Part shown: piece by piece, positions 7,512-14,160 of the stretch
Layout: each line of letters opens with the position of its first letter
Numbering within the stretch: the stretch's first letter is position 1
Translations under genes and position numbers: made by a program
From: CAZYXZ01 sp964651395
GTDB lineage: Bacteria; Actinomycetota; Actinomycetes; BP-191
Assembly (NCBI GenBank): GCA_964651395.1
Contig: CAZYXZ010000062.1
Coordinates: 1-21,362 of the forward strand
Direction of reading: 5' to 3'
DNA: 21,362 bases
Notes under the pieces: model-generated
Seen by the model: only the letters and a program-made list of their open reading frames with translations
The model's database searches: none
Told to the model about the DNA's origin: nothing

Positions 7512-8234
7512 GTGGGCTACTGGATCGTCAAGGTGATCTTGACGCCGATCCTGCGCACGCTGTTCCGGCCGAAGATCGACGGGGTCGAGAACATCCCGGA
7601 CGAGGGCGGCGCCATCCTGGCGTCCAACCACCTGTCCTTCTCCGACTCCTTCTTCCTGCCGCTGATGGTGAAGCGGCGCGTCACGTTCCTGGCCAAGAGC
7701 GACTACTTCACGGGTGGCGGGCTCAAGGCGTTCTTCTTCCGGGCCGTCGGCCAGGTGCCCGTGGACCGCTCCGGCGGGTCTGCGTCCAACGCCGCGCTCG
7801 AGACCGGCAAGCGGGTCCTGGCCAAGGGCATGCTGCTGGGCATCTACCCCGAGGGCACTCGCTCACCGGACGGCCGGCTGTACCGCGGCAAGACCGGCGT
7901 GGCGCGCATGGCCCTCGAGGCCGGCGTCCCGGTGATCCCGTGCGCGATGGTCAACACCTTCGAGATCCAGCCGCCGGGCAAGGTGATCCCGCGGATCATG
8001 CAGGTCGAGATGCGCATCGGTAAGCCGCTCGACTTCTCGCGCTACGCCGGCATGGAGCACGACCGCTTCGTGCTGCGGTCGATGACCGACGAGATCATGT
8101 ACGAGCTCATGCAGCTCTCCGGCCAGGAGTACGTCGACCAGTACGCCACGAAGGCGAAGGCCGACATCGCCGACGCCCACGCCGCCGCGAAAGAGGCGAT
8201 GGTCTCCGACGCCCCCCGCCGCAAGGCGAGCTAG
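7512..8234 (+). CDS. plsC: 1-acyl-sn-glycerol-3-phosphate acyltransferase (PlsC family)
   Basis: A 240-residue membrane-associated acyltransferase expected to acylate lysophosphatidic acid to phosphatidic acid, or a related lysolipid. The catalytic HX4D motif is NHLSFSD (His40, Asp45), acceptor-binding EGTR lies at 114-117 (YPEGTRS), and GVPVIPCAM at about 138-146 is the fourth conserved block. The open frame runs far upstream; I chose GTG 7512 because GGAG at 7499-7502 is 9 nt ahead. An in-frame GTG at 7482 is the main alternative. It diverges from the alpha/beta hydrolase gene, and a weak TACGGT (7466-7471) might be a -10 box. The TAG stop is followed in the same frame by a long open sequence (see next gene). 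Confidence 0.88.
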   Translation: MGYWIVKVILTPILRTLFRPKIDGVENIPDEGGAILASNHLSFSDSFFLPLMVKRRVTFLAKSDYFTGGGLKAFFFRAVGQVPVDRSGGSASNAALETGKRVLAKGMLLGIYPEGTRSPDGRLYRGKTGVARMALEAGVPVIPCAMVNTFEIQPPGKVIPRIMQVEMRIGKPLDFSRYAGMEHDRFVLRSMTDEIMYELMQLSGQEYVDQYATKAKADIADAHAAAKEAMVSDAPRRKAS

Positions 8235-8318
8235 CTGTCCACGGCGGTCCCTGAACGCGAGACGTTCGTCGGATCCTGCAACCTGCTGCTGACCGGGTCT
8301 CGCGGCGACTGGTTCCGG

Positions 8319-8735
8319 ATGGCGGTGGGAACGGACGTGATCACGTTCCAGCCGCCGTTCCGCGCGTACTTCAGCGCTCCTGCCCGGCTCGGCATCGCTG
8401 ACGTGGTCTCGGCCGGTGTCGCCACAAGGCGCAGGGCCGCCGCATCGGGGGTAGAGCTCCTGCTCCGCGACGGTGCGACCGTCTACTTCTGGCCCTACGA
8501 CCTGAGGTGGCGCAGCGACGCCACGGATCCCAGCCCCAAGGTGTCGCGCCTGCTCGCGGCGCTCGAGAACGCCGGAGTCGCCATCCAGCCCGGTGAGCAC
8601 GCGGTCGGCTGGTTCGCCCGGCGTTGCCGTTCGCCGCTGGTCGCGCCCGCGAAACTCCGGCCAGGTGTCGTGGTCGCCTGCGTGGTGCTGTTCGTCGTCT
8701 TCGCGGTCGTGACCCTGGCCGAGGCGTTCAGGTAG
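8319..8735 (+). CDS. Small membrane protein, PH-like N-terminus, unknown function
   Basis: 138 residues from the first ATG. The N-terminal ~100 residues look like a beta-rich fold (AVGTDVITFQPPF, GVELLLRDGATVYFWPY), perhaps a bacterial PH-like domain, and one transmembrane helix lies at about 115-133. Not recognised as a named family. The coding signal (G or C at 24 of 28 third positions) and protein-like sequence (FVGSCNLLLTGSRGDWFRM) reach back in the same frame to base 8235, immediately after the plsC TAG, with no ATG, GTG or TTG before 8319. The true start may therefore be the CTG at 8235, with AAGGCGAG (8223-8230) as ribosome-binding site. It is converging with glpK, 3 bp from its stop. 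Confidence 0.65.
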   Translation: MAVGTDVITFQPPFRAYFSAPARLGIADVVSAGVATRRRAAASGVELLLRDGATVYFWPYDLRWRSDATDPSPKVSRLLAALENAGVAIQPGEHAVGWFARRCRSPLVAPAKLRPGVVVACVVLFVVFAVVTLAEAFR

Positions 8736-8738
8736 CGG

Positions 8739-10214
8739 TCAGGTAGCCCAGCCCTTGGCGCGGGTGACGGCGGCACGCCAGCGTGCATGCGCGCGGTCGT
8801 CTCGTTGTCCCGGCGGGAACTCGCGGTCGAGCTGCCACGACGCGCGCAGCTCGTCGGTCGAGGCCCAGACGCCCGCGCCGAGACCGGCGACGAACGCCGC
8901 GCCCAGCGCCGTTGTCTCGAGTGCCACCGGTCGACGAACCGTGACCCCGAGCTCGGTCGCCTGGAGCTCGCACAGCAGGTCGTTCGCCGCTGCGCCGCCG
9001 TCCACCGCAAGCTCGGCGACCGGGATCCCGGCGTCGCCAGTCATTGCCTCGACGACGTCGCGCACCTCGAACGCGATCGCCTCCAGCGTCGCGCGGGCGA
9101 GATGCGCCGCGGTGGTGCCGCGGTGGATCCCGACGATCGTGCCGCGCGCGGTCGGATCCCAGTCCGGCGCACCCAGGCCGGTGAGTGCTGGTACGAACAC
9201 AACCCCGTCTGAGTCGGGCACCGATCGGGCGAGCGTCTCGGACTCCGCTGCTGAGTCGATGACGCCGAGCCCGTCACGCAGCCATTGCACGGCCGCCCCG
9301 GTTACGAAGACGGCACCCTCGAGCGCGTAGACCAGCCCGTCGCCGAGATCCCAGGCAACCGTAGTGAGCAGCCCGGCGTTCGAGGGCACCGGCACGCGCC
9401 CGGTATTCGCGAGCAGGAACGACCCGGTGCCGTAGGTGCACTTCACCGCGCCGGGGGAGAACCCCGCCTGCCCGAACAGCGCGGCCTGCTGGTCGCCGAG
9501 GATGCCGCGAACGGGCACGTCGAGGCCAAGGAAGACCGACGGGTCGGTTCGTCCGAAGTCGCCGTTGGACGGGCGTACCTCGGGCAGCGCGGACATCGGG
9601 ACGTCCAACAGGCCGCACAGCTCGTCGCTCCAGGCACCGGCGCCGATGTCGTAGAGCAACGTGCGCGAAGCGTTCGAGGGCTCTGTCGCGTGTGTTGCGC
9701 CGCCAGTGAGCCGGGCGACGAGGTAGGAGTCCACCGTGCCGATCGCCAGCCGGCCGTCCCGCACCCCGGCCCACACGTCAGGCTCGTTCTCCGCGATCCA
9801 CGTCAGCTTCGTGCCGGTGAAGTAGGGGTCGAGGCGCAGCCCGGTCAGCTCGCGCACACGGCCCTCGTGACCCGCGTCGCGCAGCCGGTCGCAGACCTCC
9901 GTCGTACGCCGGTCCTGCCAGACGATCGCCGGTCGTGGCGCGCGCAGGTCCTCGCGCGCCCAGACAACGGCGGTCTCGCGCTGGTTCGTGATGCCGATGG
10001 CGGCGGGCACCTCGTCCACCCCGTGCAGGGCGGCAGCGCTGGCCGCGAGGACGGCCTGCCAGATCTCGTCCGGGTCGTGCTCGACCCATCCCGGCGACGG
10101 GAAGTGCTGCGGGAACTCGCGGTACCCGCGCGACCGGATCGTCGCGTCGGCGCCGACGACGGCAGCCGTGACCCCCGTCGTCCCCGCGTCGATCGCCAGC
10201 ACCGTCCCGCTCAT
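8739..10214 (-). CDS. glpK: Glycerol kinase
   Basis: Phosphorylates glycerol to sn-glycerol-3-phosphate with ATP in the cytoplasm. The 491-residue protein of the FGGY family starts with the ATP-phosphate loop LAIDAGTTGVTAAVV, followed by GITNQRETAVVW, WQDRRT, YLVARLTGG, LGDQQAALFGQAG, CTYGTGSFLLANTG and FVPALTGLGAPDWDP with the C-terminal AVDGGAAANDLLCELQA, all typical of GlpK. I chose ATG 10214 (MSGTVLAIDAG); an ATG 12 codons upstream lies inside the upstream hairpin and adds residues not typical of the family. No strong Shine-Dalgarno is visible. No glpF or glpD is next to it. A large inverted repeat occupies its leader. Confidence 0.92.
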   Translation of the reverse strand: MSGTVLAIDAGTTGVTAAVVGADATIRSRGYREFPQHFPSPGWVEHDPDEIWQAVLAASAAALHGVDEVPAAIGITNQRETAVVWAREDLRAPRPAIVWQDRRTTEVCDRLRDAGHEGRVRELTGLRLDPYFTGTKLTWIAENEPDVWAGVRDGRLAIGTVDSYLVARLTGGATHATEPSNASRTLLYDIGAGAWSDELCGLLDVPMSALPEVRPSNGDFGRTDPSVFLGLDVPVRGILGDQQAALFGQAGFSPGAVKCTYGTGSFLLANTGRVPVPSNAGLLTTVAWDLGDGLVYALEGAVFVTGAAVQWLRDGLGVIDSAAESETLARSVPDSDGVVFVPALTGLGAPDWDPTARGTIVGIHRGTTAAHLARATLEAIAFEVRDVVEAMTGDAGIPVAELAVDGGAAANDLLCELQATELGVTVRRPVALETTALGAAFVAGLGAGVWASTDELRASWQLDREFPPGQRDDRAHARWRAAVTRAKGWAT

Positions 10215-10229
10215 GCCGGAAAACCTACG

Positions 10230-10273
10230 CGAGTGGAGACTCACCGCCATTCGTGGCGGTAGAACTCCACTCG
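10230..10273 (-). terminator. Two-tier hairpin between RlpA-like gene and glpK
   Basis: A 44-bp inverted repeat in the 64-bp intergenic gap. The outer stem is 9 perfect pairs (CGAGTGGAG at 10230-10238 with CTCCACTCG at 10265-10273). A 4x4 internal loop (ACTC/AGAA) separates it from a perfect 7-bp inner stem (ACCGCCA at 10243-10249, TGGCGGT at 10254-10260) capped by a TTCG tetraloop (CGAA on the minus-strand RNA). Read on the minus strand, a TTTT run follows 6 nt after the stem and the glpK start 15 nt after it. It could be the terminator of the RlpA-like gene, a stabilising or regulatory leader of glpK, or one copy of a dispersed palindrome. Its role is inferred. Confidence 0.55.
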
Positions 10274-10278
10274 GGCCG

Positions 10279-11298
10279 TCAGATCTTTTCGAGGACCTCG
10301 ACGGTCACTTGCTTGAGGCCGGTGAAGTTCAGCATCCGTGCCCCGGCGCGCGACATGTCGATGACGCGGCCCTTCCCGAACGGCCCGCGGTCGTTGATCA
10401 GCACGTTCACGGCCAGCCCGTCGACGCTGGTCACCCGGACGACGGTGCCGAGCGGGACGGCCAGCATCGCGGCCGTGAAGCGCTCCGGGTCGTACGGCGT
10501 CCCCGTCGCCGTCGGGTTGCCGACGAAGCCCGGTCCGTACCACGACGCGATGCCCGAGATGGTGTAGCCGGAGAGTCGGTAGCCCGGCGGCATCCCGGAC
10601 CCCGCCGCCTCGAGCAGGCGCACGATCGGCTCCTCGGCGGCCGCGGCCAGCCGGCCGCGCGTCGTGACCGACGGCGTCACGGCGAAGGCGACGTTGCTGC
10701 TCAGCACGTCGAGCCGGTTGCGCCAGGTCTGCAGCTCCGCGAGCTGTGCCGCGAACCGGGTCTCGGCCTCCAGCAGCAGCTGCCGCGCCGCCTCCTGCGC
10801 CGCCAGCACCGGCTGCGCCGCGCGCAGCAGCTCCGCGCGCATGGCGTCGACCTGCTGGCGCAGGGCGCGCATCTCCTCGTTCTGCGCGGCCAGGTCGTCC
10901 ATCATCTCGGCGTCCGAGCGGAGCTCCTTCTGGGCGCCGAGCCGCAGCGCGGTGAAGTCGGGGTTCGCGAGGCCGCTGAGCAGCTGCGTGACCGGGTCGG
11001 GCTGGCCGTACATGTAGATGTGGCGGATGCGCCGGCCGATCTCGCCGCGGACGGCCTCTCGCCGCTCGGCGAGGATGGACAGCTGGATGCGCAGGTCGCT
11101 GCGTTGCGCCGCGGCGGCGTAGAGCGGGGCCGCAGCGGCTTCGGCGGCGCGCGTGGCGGCCTCCAGCCTCGCCCGGAGCTCGGCGACGGTGTTGATGGTG
11201 ACATCGGCCGCGGACACGCTCGTCGTGGGTACGCCGGCCAGCACGAACGCCGCTGCGGCGGCCAGGCTCGCGCCGCGCAGTCTCCCCCGACAGGTCAC
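10279..11298 (-). CDS. Secreted coiled-coil protein with RlpA-like double-psi beta-barrel domain
   Basis: 339 residues. A signal peptide (about 1-30, ending TTSVSA-AD) is followed by a long Ala/Glu/Arg-rich coiled coil (about 35-205) as in PcsB/RipA-type peptidoglycan hydrolases, and a C-terminal RlpA-like double-psi beta-barrel (about 245-338: GIASWYGPGFVGNPTATG, VINDRGPF-like VLINDRGPFGKGRVIDMS). Likely acts on or near the cell wall at division or growth sites. RlpA enzymes usually have a Glu and a His in the TANGE...TAAH segment; here the equivalent reads TATGTPYDPERFTAAML, so catalytic activity is doubtful. The GTG at 11298 is the only start giving a full signal peptide, without a convincing ribosome-binding site. 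Transcribed divergently from the cupredoxin gene. Confidence 0.82.
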   Translation of the reverse strand: MTCRGRLRGASLAAAAAFVLAGVPTTSVSAADVTINTVAELRARLEAATRAAEAAAAPLYAAAAQRSDLRIQLSILAERREAVRGEIGRRIRHIYMYGQPDPVTQLLSGLANPDFTALRLGAQKELRSDAEMMDDLAAQNEEMRALRQQVDAMRAELLRAAQPVLAAQEAARQLLLEAETRFAAQLAELQTWRNRLDVLSSNVAFAVTPSVTTRGRLAAAAEEPIVRLLEAAGSGMPPGYRLSGYTISGIASWYGPGFVGNPTATGTPYDPERFTAAMLAVPLGTVVRVTSVDGLAVNVLINDRGPFGKGRVIDMSRAGARMLNFTGLKQVTVEVLEKI

Positions 11299-11338
11299 CG
11301 TGTGATGGTCGGCCTTCGAGGGGAGGTCCTTGAGTTGC

Positions 11339-11344
11339 TAACCT
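11339..11344 (+). promoter_or_regulatory. Possible -10 element of the cupredoxin-pfk-DAHPS unit
   Basis: TAACCT fits the actinobacterial TANNNT -10 consensus and lies 34 nt ahead of the GTG at 11379 in the divergent 80-bp gap. A TTCGAG at 11315-11320 with an 18-bp spacer is a poor -35. The call rests on consensus match and position only. Confidence 0.3.
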
Positions 11345-11378
11345 GCGCGCGCACCCACAACGACCGAGAGGACCACCT

Positions 11379-11765
11379 GTGCGCAAGCCCCTGGCCACCG
11401 TTGCCGTCGCGATCGTGCTCACTGCCACCGCGTGCGGCAGCGACGACAACCCGCCCGCGAGCGCGCCCTCGACCGGCGCACCGACATCGGCCGCGGCGGG
11501 GAGCACGCTGAAGGTCACGGGGCTGGCCAACCTGAAGTTCGACCCGGCGTCGCTGTCGGCGACGAAGGGCACGGCGTACACCATCGAGCTGCACCAGGCC
11601 GGCTCGATCCCGCACACCTTCACGGTCAAGGACTTCGCCATCAACCTGACCAGCAGCAAGGAGGGTGAGGTCAAGACGGCCCCGTTCACGCCGGACAAGG
11701 CGGGCAGCTTCAAGTACACGTGCACGTTCCATCCGGACATGACCGGCACCCTCACCGTCACCTGA
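11379..11765 (+). CDS. Cupredoxin (plastocyanin-like) domain lipoprotein
   Basis: 128 residues. An N-terminal signal sequence with a lipobox-like ATAC ending at Cys19 implies export and lipid anchoring on the outer face of the membrane. A Ser/Pro/Ala/Thr linker (about 22-42) precedes a cupredoxin domain (43-128) with type 1 copper ligands His79 (IPHTF), Cys115, His118 and Met121 (YTCTFHPDM). Predicted role is electron transfer or copper binding; the partner is unknown. The GTG at 11379 is preceded by GAGAGGA (11366-11372) with a 6-nt spacer. Position -3 of the lipobox is Ala rather than Leu, so lipidation is likely but not certain. Its TGA is only 1 nt from the phosphofructokinase ATG, suggesting co-transcription. 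Confidence 0.87.
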   Translation: MRKPLATVAVAIVLTATACGSDDNPPASAPSTGAPTSAAAGSTLKVTGLANLKFDPASLSATKGTAYTIELHQAGSIPHTFTVKDFAINLTSSKEGEVKTAPFTPDKAGSFKYTCTFHPDMTGTLTVT

Positions 11766-11766
11766 C

Positions 11767-12795
11767 ATGGCACGCGTCGGAGTCCTCACGGGGGGCGGTG
11801 ACTGCCCTGGGCTCAACGCCGTCATCCGCGCCGTCGTGCGCAAGGGTGTGGAGCACTACGACCTGGAGTTCGTGGGGTTCCGCGACGGGTGGCGCGGGCC
11901 GCTCGAGAAGGACTACGCACCCCTCGGCGTACCGGACGTGCGCGGCATCCTGCCGCGCGGCGGCACCATCCTCGGCTCGTCGCGCACCAACCCGTTCAAG
12001 GTCGACGGCGGCGTCGACCGGATCAAGGAGACGCTGAGCGAGGCCGGCGTCGACGCGCTCATCGCGATCGGCGGAGAGGACACGCTGGGGGTCGCGAACA
12101 AGCTGCACGCCGAGGGTGTCCACGTCATCGGCGTGCCGAAGACGATCGACAACGACCTCAACGCCACCGACTACACGTTCGGCTTCGACACCGCGGTGAA
12201 CATCGCCATGGAGGCGATCGACCGGCTGCACACGACAGCGGAGAGCCACCACCGCGTCCTCATCGTCGAGGTCATGGGGCGGCACGCGGGCTGGATCGCG
12301 CTGCACTCCGGGCTGGCCGGCGGCGCCAACGTGATCCTCATCCCCGAGCGACCGTTCGACATCGACGAGGTCTGCCGCTTCGTCGAGCATCGCTACCAGA
12401 CGCACTACGCGCCGATCATCGTCGTCGCCGAGGGCGCGGTGCCGAAGGAAGGCACCATGGCGGTGAAGGAGGGCGCCCAGGACGCCTTCGGGCACGTGCG
12501 GCTCATGGGCATCGGGCAGCGGCTCGAGGAGGAGATCCACGCGCGCACCGGCAAGGAGGCGCGGGCCACCGTGCTCGGCCACATCCAGCGCGGCGGTACG
12601 CCGACCGCGTTCGACCGCGTCCTCGCCACGCGCTTCGGGCTGGCCGCGATCGACGCCGTGCACGCCGGTCACTGGGGGACGATGACCGCGTTGCACGGCA
12701 CCGACATCGTGCAGGTCCCGCTCGCCGACGCGGTCGGCACGCTGAAGACCGTGCCGCCGGAGCGTTACGCGGAAGCCGCGGCCTTCTTCGGGTGA
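11767..12795 (+). CDS. pfkA: 6-phosphofructokinase, pyrophosphate-type signature (group III)
   Basis: 342 residues, cytoplasmic, phosphorylating fructose-6-phosphate to fructose-1,6-bisphosphate. Motifs are LTGGGDCPGLNAVIRA (7-22), GGED (102-105), GVPKTIDND (122-130), the fructose-6-phosphate contacts around EVMGRHAGWIAL, and GHIQRGGTPTAFDR. The two positions known to separate phosphoryl donors are Asp105 (E. coli Gly104) and Lys125 (E. coli Gly124). Both match the pyrophosphate-dependent enzymes, which use PPi reversibly and without allosteric control. ATP use cannot be ruled out from sequence. Start ATG lies 1 nt after the cupredoxin stop, and the stop overlaps the GTG of the type II DAHP synthase gene (GTGA). 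Confidence 0.92.
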   Translation: MARVGVLTGGGDCPGLNAVIRAVVRKGVEHYDLEFVGFRDGWRGPLEKDYAPLGVPDVRGILPRGGTILGSSRTNPFKVDGGVDRIKETLSEAGVDALIAIGGEDTLGVANKLHAEGVHVIGVPKTIDNDLNATDYTFGFDTAVNIAMEAIDRLHTTAESHHRVLIVEVMGRHAGWIALHSGLAGGANVILIPERPFDIDEVCRFVEHRYQTHYAPIIVVAEGAVPKEGTMAVKEGAQDAFGHVRLMGIGQRLEEEIHARTGKEARATVLGHIQRGGTPTAFDRVLATRFGLAAIDAVHAGHWGTMTALHGTDIVQVPLADAVGTLKTVPPERYAEAAAFFG

Positions 12796-14138
12796 CGGGC
12801 TCGTCGCGCACCGACGACTGGCGGACCCGGCCGGCTGCCCAGCAGCCGGACTGGCCGGACCCCATGGAGCTCGCGCGTGCCGAGGCGGAGCTGGCGGCGC
12901 AGCCTCCCCTCGTCTTCGCGGGCGAGTGCCGACGCCTGCGCGAGCGGCTGGCCGGTGTGGCCCGCGGGGAGGCGTTCCTGCTCCAGGGCGGGGACTGCGC
13001 CGAGACCTTCGCCGCACTGTCGGCGAACGGCATCCGCGACAAGCTGAAGACCTTGCTCCAGATGGCCATCGTCCTGACCTACGGCGCGGCGGTACCGGTG
13101 GTCAAGGTCGGCCGGATCGCCGGCCAGTTCGCGAAGCCACGCAGCTCTGACACCGAGGTCTTCGAGGGCACGACGCTGCCGTCGTACCGCGGTGACGCGG
13201 TCAACGAGTTCACGCCGACCGCCGACGGGCGCAGGCCCGACCCGATGCGGATGGTCCGCGCGTACCACCAGTCCGCCGCGACCCTGAACCTCGTGCGCGC
13301 GTTCGCGACCGGCGGCTTCGCCGACCTGCGGCAGGTGCACTCGTGGAACCAGGACTTCGTGCGGCGCAGCTCGGCGGGGCAGCGGTACGAGACGATCGCC
13401 GACGCGATCGACCGGGCCATCGCGTTCATGCGCGCCTGCGGCATCGACCTCGACCGGTTCGAGACGGCCCACGAGGTCGAGCTGTACGCGTCGCACGAGG
13501 CGCTCCTGCTGCCGTACGAGTCCGCGCTGGTCCGGCAGGAGTCGGCGACCGGCGCCTGGTACGGCTGCTCCGCGCACATGCTCTGGATCGGCGAGCGCAC
13601 CCGGCAGCTGGACGGCGCGCACGTCGCTCTCCTGGCAGGCGTCGGCAACCCGGTCGGTGTGAAGCTCGGCCCGTCGGCCACGCCTGCGGAGGCGGTGGCG
13701 CTCGCCGAGCGGCTCGACCCGGAGCGTGAGCCCGGGCGGCTGACCCTCGTCAGCCGGATGGGTGCCGAACGCGTGGTCGACCTGCTACCGCCGCTCGTGT
13801 CGGCCGTCCGCGACGCGGGGCACCTCGTCGTCTGGTGCTGCGACCCGATGCACGGCAACACGTTCGAGTCCGCGTCCGGCTACAAGACCCGGTCCTTCGA
13901 CCGGGTACTCGAGGAGATCCGCGGCTTCTTCGCCGTGCACCGGGACCTTGGGACCTGGCCGGGGGGCGTCCACGTCGAGCTGACGGGTGAGGACGTCACG
14001 GAGTGTCTGGGCGGGGCGGAGGACATCCAGGACGCCGACCTGGGCGGCCGCTACGAGTCCGCCTGCGACCCGCGCCTCAACACGTCGCAGAGTCTCGAGC
14101 TCGCTTTCCTCGTCGCGGAGATGCTGCACACGGCCTGA
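12792..14138 (+). CDS. aroG: 3-deoxy-7-phosphoheptulonate synthase, class II
   Basis: Condenses phosphoenolpyruvate with erythrose-4-phosphate to DAHP, the first shikimate step, in the cytoplasm. The 448-residue protein is of the plant/mycobacterial type II class: DWRTRPAAQQPDWPD at the N-terminus, FLLQGGDCAETF, GRIAGQFAKPRSSD, FEGTTLPSYRGDAVN, HSWNQDF, WIGERTRQLDGAHV, NPVGVKLGP, WCCDPMHGNTFES, VHVELTGEDVTECLGG and YESACDPRLN. The mycobacterial enzyme binds chorismate mutase and aromatic amino acids at its N-terminal extension; the extension here is short. The GTG at 12792 overlaps the phosphofructokinase stop, coupling the genes for these two enzymes. There is no leader peptide upstream. Length is near the family norm (about 450-470). 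Confidence 0.93.
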   Translation: MTGSSRTDDWRTRPAAQQPDWPDPMELARAEAELAAQPPLVFAGECRRLRERLAGVARGEAFLLQGGDCAETFAALSANGIRDKLKTLLQMAIVLTYGAAVPVVKVGRIAGQFAKPRSSDTEVFEGTTLPSYRGDAVNEFTPTADGRRPDPMRMVRAYHQSAATLNLVRAFATGGFADLRQVHSWNQDFVRRSSAGQRYETIADAIDRAIAFMRACGIDLDRFETAHEVELYASHEALLLPYESALVRQESATGAWYGCSAHMLWIGERTRQLDGAHVALLAGVGNPVGVKLGPSATPAEAVALAERLDPEREPGRLTLVSRMGAERVVDLLPPLVSAVRDAGHLVVWCCDPMHGNTFESASGYKTRSFDRVLEEIRGFFAVHRDLGTWPGGVHVELTGEDVTECLGGAEDIQDADLGGRYESACDPRLNTSQSLELAFLVAEMLHTA

Positions 14139-14160
14139 GGCGCGCCTGCGGCGTCGTCCG

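Noticed and set aside
10241..11773. Minus-strand open frame of 510 codons over the RlpA-like and cupredoxin genes
   Set aside because: It overlaps the RlpA-like gene out of frame and the cupredoxin gene antisense, and gives a non-protein-like sequence.
11889..12791. Upstream extension of the class II DAHP synthase frame through phosphofructokinase
   Set aside because: The extension is Arg-rich out-of-frame sequence; GTG 12792 overlapping the stop gives the conserved N-terminus.
14139..14160. Possible terminator between the converging class II DAHP synthase and LVIVD genes
   Set aside because: Only an AGGCGCGCCT palindrome with no loop and no T run is present.
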